From JBDRGD01 sp043818095 (GTDB taxonomy: Bacteria > Chloroflexota > Dehalococcoidia > Dehalococcoidales > RBG-16-60-22), in assembly GCA_043818095.1 (NCBI GenBank), contig JBDRGD010000102.1:1-24140 (forward strand): DNA of 24,140 nucleotides, read 5' to 3'. Below the pieces are notes generated by a model. That model had not been told where the DNA came from and made no database searches. It worked only from the letters and a program-made list of their open reading frames with translations. Below are positions 22,143 through 24,140 of the stretch, piece after piece (the first letter of the stretch is position 1; each line of letters begins with the position of its first letter). The position numbers and the translations under genes were made by a program.

Positions 22143-23300
22143 TTGGAATATCTACTGAATGATAACCAGAAAACCATCAAGGGGCTTGCCCGGAGAATCG
22201 CCGAGGAGAAAATCCTGCCCATAAGGGCGGAACTTGACGAATCCGAGTCTTTCCCCCACGAGATTATGCAGGAACTGGCGGCTTCGGACATGTTCCGCGT
22301 CTTCATCCCGGAGGAATACGAAGGGCTGGGCGGCGGCTGCCTGGAGCTTTGCCTCGTCGTGGAAGAGCTGAGCCGCGTCTGCGGCGGCGTGGCGGTGAGC
22401 TATGCCGCCAGCGCGCTGGGCTGCTACACCCTGATGGACTTCGGCTCCGAGGAGCAGAAAAAGAAATACCTGCCGGACGTCGCCGCGGGAGAGAAGCTGA
22501 CCGCTTTCGCCCTCACCGAGTCCACCGCCGGCAGCGACGCCAGCGCCATCCGCACCACCGCGGAGAAGGTCGAGGGCGGCTATGTCCTGAACGGCACCAA
22601 GCAGTTCATCACCAACGGAGGGGAAGCCGCGCTTTACACGGTCATCGCGCTCACGGACAGGAGCCGCGGCGCCCGCGGCGCCAGCGCCTTTTTCGTGGAG
22701 AAGGACACCCCCGGCTTTACCTTCGGCAAGAAAGAACAAAAGATGGGCATCCGCTCTTCGGTCACCCGGGAGCTCGTCTTTAAGAACTGCTTCGTCCCCG
22801 AGGAAAACATCATCGGCAAGCCGGGGATGGGTTTCATCATGACCATGAAGCTCCTGGACCGCTCCCGTCCCGGCATCGGGGCGCAGGCGGTGGGTCTGGC
22901 GCAAGGGGCGCTGGAAGAAGCGCTGAACTATGCCCGCCAGCGCGTCCAGTTCGGCCACCCCCTTATCGCCCTGCCCGTCGTCCAGGACATCATCGCCGAG
23001 ATGGCGGTGCAGACAGAGGCGGCGCGGGCGCTGGTCTACGCCGCCGCCCGGACGGCGGACAGCGGCCAGAAAAACTTCACGGAGGAGTCCGCCATGGCGA
23101 AGGTCTTCGCCTCGGACGTGGCGATGAAGGTCACCACGGACGCCGTGCAGATTTGCGGCGGCGCCGGCTACATGAAGGACTACCCCGTGGAGAAGATGAT
23201 GCGCGACGCCAAGATTACCCAGATTTACGAGGGCTCCAACCAGGTGCTGCGCAACGCCATCGCCATCGAGTTGAGAAAGCGGAAGGCAAAGACCGAATGA
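22143..23300 (+). CDS. Acyl-CoA dehydrogenase linked to ETF genes
   Basis: 385 residues. FALTESTAGSDASAI and NGTKQFITNGGEAA form the FAD/substrate block, GIRSSVTRELVF follows, and the C-terminus carries QICGGAGYMKDYPVEKMMRD and IYEGSNQVLRN with Glu363 at the catalytic base position. The start is TTG with AGGAG seven bases before it. The stop overlaps the etfB ATG (ATGA), so this dehydrogenase is translationally coupled to its likely electron acceptor. Substrate specificity cannot be deduced. It is a paralogue of the dehydrogenase at 2952-4097, similar in length and motifs but not a recent duplicate. Confidence 0.93.
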   Translation: MEYLLNDNQKTIKGLARRIAEEKILPIRAELDESESFPHEIMQELAASDMFRVFIPEEYEGLGGGCLELCLVVEELSRVCGGVAVSYAASALGCYTLMDFGSEEQKKKYLPDVAAGEKLTAFALTESTAGSDASAIRTTAEKVEGGYVLNGTKQFITNGGEAALYTVIALTDRSRGARGASAFFVEKDTPGFTFGKKEQKMGIRSSVTRELVFKNCFVPEENIIGKPGMGFIMTMKLLDRSRPGIGAQAVGLAQGALEEALNYARQRVQFGHPLIALPVVQDIIAEMAVQTEAARALVYAAARTADSGQKNFTEESAMAKVFASDVAMKVTTDAVQICGGAGYMKDYPVEKMMRDAKITQIYEGSNQVLRNAIAIELRKRKAKTE

Positions 23301-24079
23301 ACATCGTCGTCTGCCTGAAACAGGTGCCGGACACTACCGACGTCAGGATAGACCCGAAGACCAACACCCTCATCCGCCAGGGCATCAAGAACATCATCAA
23401 CCCGCTGGATACCTATGCCCTGGAAGAAGGGGTGCGCCTCAAGGAGCGCTATGGCGGGAAGGTAACCGCGCTGAGCATGGGCCCCCCGCAGGCGGCGGAT
23501 ATGCTGCGTGAGGCCATCTCACTGGGCGCGGACGAAGCCGTCCTGCTCAGCGACATGGCCTTCGCCGGGGCGGACACCTGGGCCACCGCCCGCACACTGG
23601 CGGCGGCTATCGCTAAGCTGGACTACGACCTGGTTATCTGCGGACGCCAGACCCTGGACGGGGACACCGGGCAGGTGGCGCCGGAGCTGGCGGAAATGCT
23701 TTCCCTGCCCTTTATCGCCTACACCAGCCAGGTGGAGGAAGTTAATGACGGACAGATGCGCGTCCGGCGCATGGTGGAAGAAGGCCATGAGGTCGTCGCT
23801 TCGCCCCTGCCCGCGGTGATGACCGTCGCCAAGGAAATCAACGTGCCCCGCCTCCCCTCCCTCCGCGGCATCATGAAGTCCAAGAGCGCCACCGTCAACG
23901 TCTGGAGCATCAAGGACCTGGATATCGACGCCGCCACGGTGGGCCTGGGCGGCTCCTTCACTCAGGTAATCAAGATTTTCTTCCCGCAGCGCACCTGCCA
24001 GGCAGAAATCATCCCGGGCAAGCCGGAGGAGCAGGTGGACTGCCTGGTGGGCAAGCTGAAGGACGCCGGGCTGATTTAA
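23297..24079 (+). CDS. etfB: Electron transfer flavoprotein beta subunit
   Basis: 260 residues from ATG 23297. The N-terminus MNIVVCLKQVPDTTDVRID, the GRQTLDGDTGQVAPELAEML nucleotide-binding segment and the C-terminal LRGIMKSKSATVNVW stretch are characteristic of EtfB/FixA. It carries an AMP or second FAD and, with EtfA, takes electrons from acyl-CoA dehydrogenases. An upstream in-frame extension exists but lies inside the dehydrogenase gene; the ATG overlapping that stop is clearly the start. The next gene begins 18 bases later and is probably etfA with a ferredoxin head. Whether this ETF is bifurcating cannot be settled from the visible part. Confidence 0.95.
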   Translation: MNIVVCLKQVPDTTDVRIDPKTNTLIRQGIKNIINPLDTYALEEGVRLKERYGGKVTALSMGPPQAADMLREAISLGADEAVLLSDMAFAGADTWATARTLAAAIAKLDYDLVICGRQTLDGDTGQVAPELAEMLSLPFIAYTSQVEEVNDGQMRVRRMVEEGHEVVASPLPAVMTVAKEINVPRLPSLRGIMKSKSATVNVWSIKDLDIDAATVGLGGSFTQVIKIFFPQRTCQAEIIPGKPEEQVDCLVGKLKDAGLI

Positions 24080-24097
24080 GAGGAATCAATCGGTTAT

Positions 24098-24140
24098 ATG
24101 GGTATTAATTTCGATTTAGAGAAGTGCACCGGCTGCGGCA
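24098..24140 (+). CDS. Start of a probable ETF alpha subunit with N-terminal ferredoxin domain (truncated by window end)
   Basis: Only 14 codons are visible: MGINFDLEKCTGCG. The CxxC with flanking Lys and Gly is the beginning of a 4Fe-4S ferredoxin motif. Following etfB by 18 bases, it is most likely an EtfA carrying an N-terminal ferredoxin-like domain, as known in some anaerobes; a separate ferredoxin gene is the alternative. AGAGG lies rather far (about 14 bases) before the ATG. Confidence 0.6.
   Translation, partial: MGINFDLEKCTGCG

Noticed and set aside
23153..23296. N-terminal extension of etfB into the dehydrogenase gene
   Set aside because: The EtfB family N-terminus begins exactly at ATG 23297; the extension is out-of-frame reading of the dehydrogenase.
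1..24140. tRNA, rRNA, CRISPR arrays, transposases
   Set aside because: No cloverleaf, rRNA-like conserved block, regularly spaced repeat series or transposase motif was seen on reading both strands by eye; tRNAscan-SE or Infernal could still find something missed.

Overview
The window is a GC-rich bacterial chromosome segment of about 24 kb, densely packed with genes and with very short or overlapping intergenic junctions. The gene set is an anaerobe-style acyl-CoA toolkit: a 2-hydroxyacyl-CoA dehydratase activator, a MaoC hydratase, a split B12 acyl-CoA mutase with MeaB, acyl-CoA dehydrogenases, an acyl-CoA ligase, crotonases, and EtfB followed by a ferredoxin-headed ORF that is probably EtfA. 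It also carries cca-secD-secF, NurA/HerA, PlsC and IspH. This mix suggests a Chloroflexota (Dehalococcoidia-like) or similar anaerobic lineage. That placement is inference from gene content; no rRNA or tRNA gene is present to test it.

Layout. (1) 1-729, plus strand: the 3' end of a BadF/HgdC-type activator ATPase, translationally coupled to a MaoC-type hydratase. (2) 726-8339, minus strand: an acyl-CoA catabolic cluster. In transcription order it holds two crotonases, an AMP-forming acyl-CoA ligase, MeaB, an acyl-CoA dehydrogenase, then the large and small subunits of a coenzyme-B12 acyl-CoA mutase. Both mutase subunits depart from canonical active-site residues, so the carbon-skeleton rearrangement may not be methylmalonyl/succinyl-CoA. 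(3) 8340-8568: a promoter for the cluster, an inverted repeat, a MITE/REP-like palindromic repeat and the cca promoter. (4) 8569-13231, plus strand: cca, secD, secF and a cation diffusion facilitator with a cysteine-rich tail. (5) 13223-14902, minus strand: a class II HDAC-like deacetylase and a LysE-type exporter. (6) 15000-19379, plus strand: a NurA-HerA DNA-end-processing operon. It is interrupted between nurA and the gene before herA by an AT-rich island with a small membrane protein, a gamma-glutamylcyclotransferase-like protein and, after them, a 26-residue lysine-rich ORF. (7) 19384-21757, plus strand: a patatin-like phospholipase, a PlsC acyltransferase and IspH. (8) 21754-21984, minus strand: a stand-alone Lrp/AsnC effector-binding domain with a near-consensus promoter. 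(9) 22143 to the end, plus strand: an acyl-CoA dehydrogenase, EtfB and the start of the ferredoxin-headed ORF.

How the parts fit together: the ligase would activate an organic acid. The dehydrogenases, with EtfAB as electron acceptor, and the crotonases/MaoC would carry out beta-oxidation-like steps. The B12 mutase, repaired by MeaB, would rearrange a branched intermediate. The central housekeeping block (tRNA CCA addition, Sec export, isoprenoid and phospholipid synthesis) is conventional. The most unusual points are the altered mutase active site, the AT-rich insertion in the nurA-herA operon with a possible AUA start just downstream, and several promoters whose -10 box lies 7-9 nt from the start codon, implying leaderless or nearly leaderless mRNAs.
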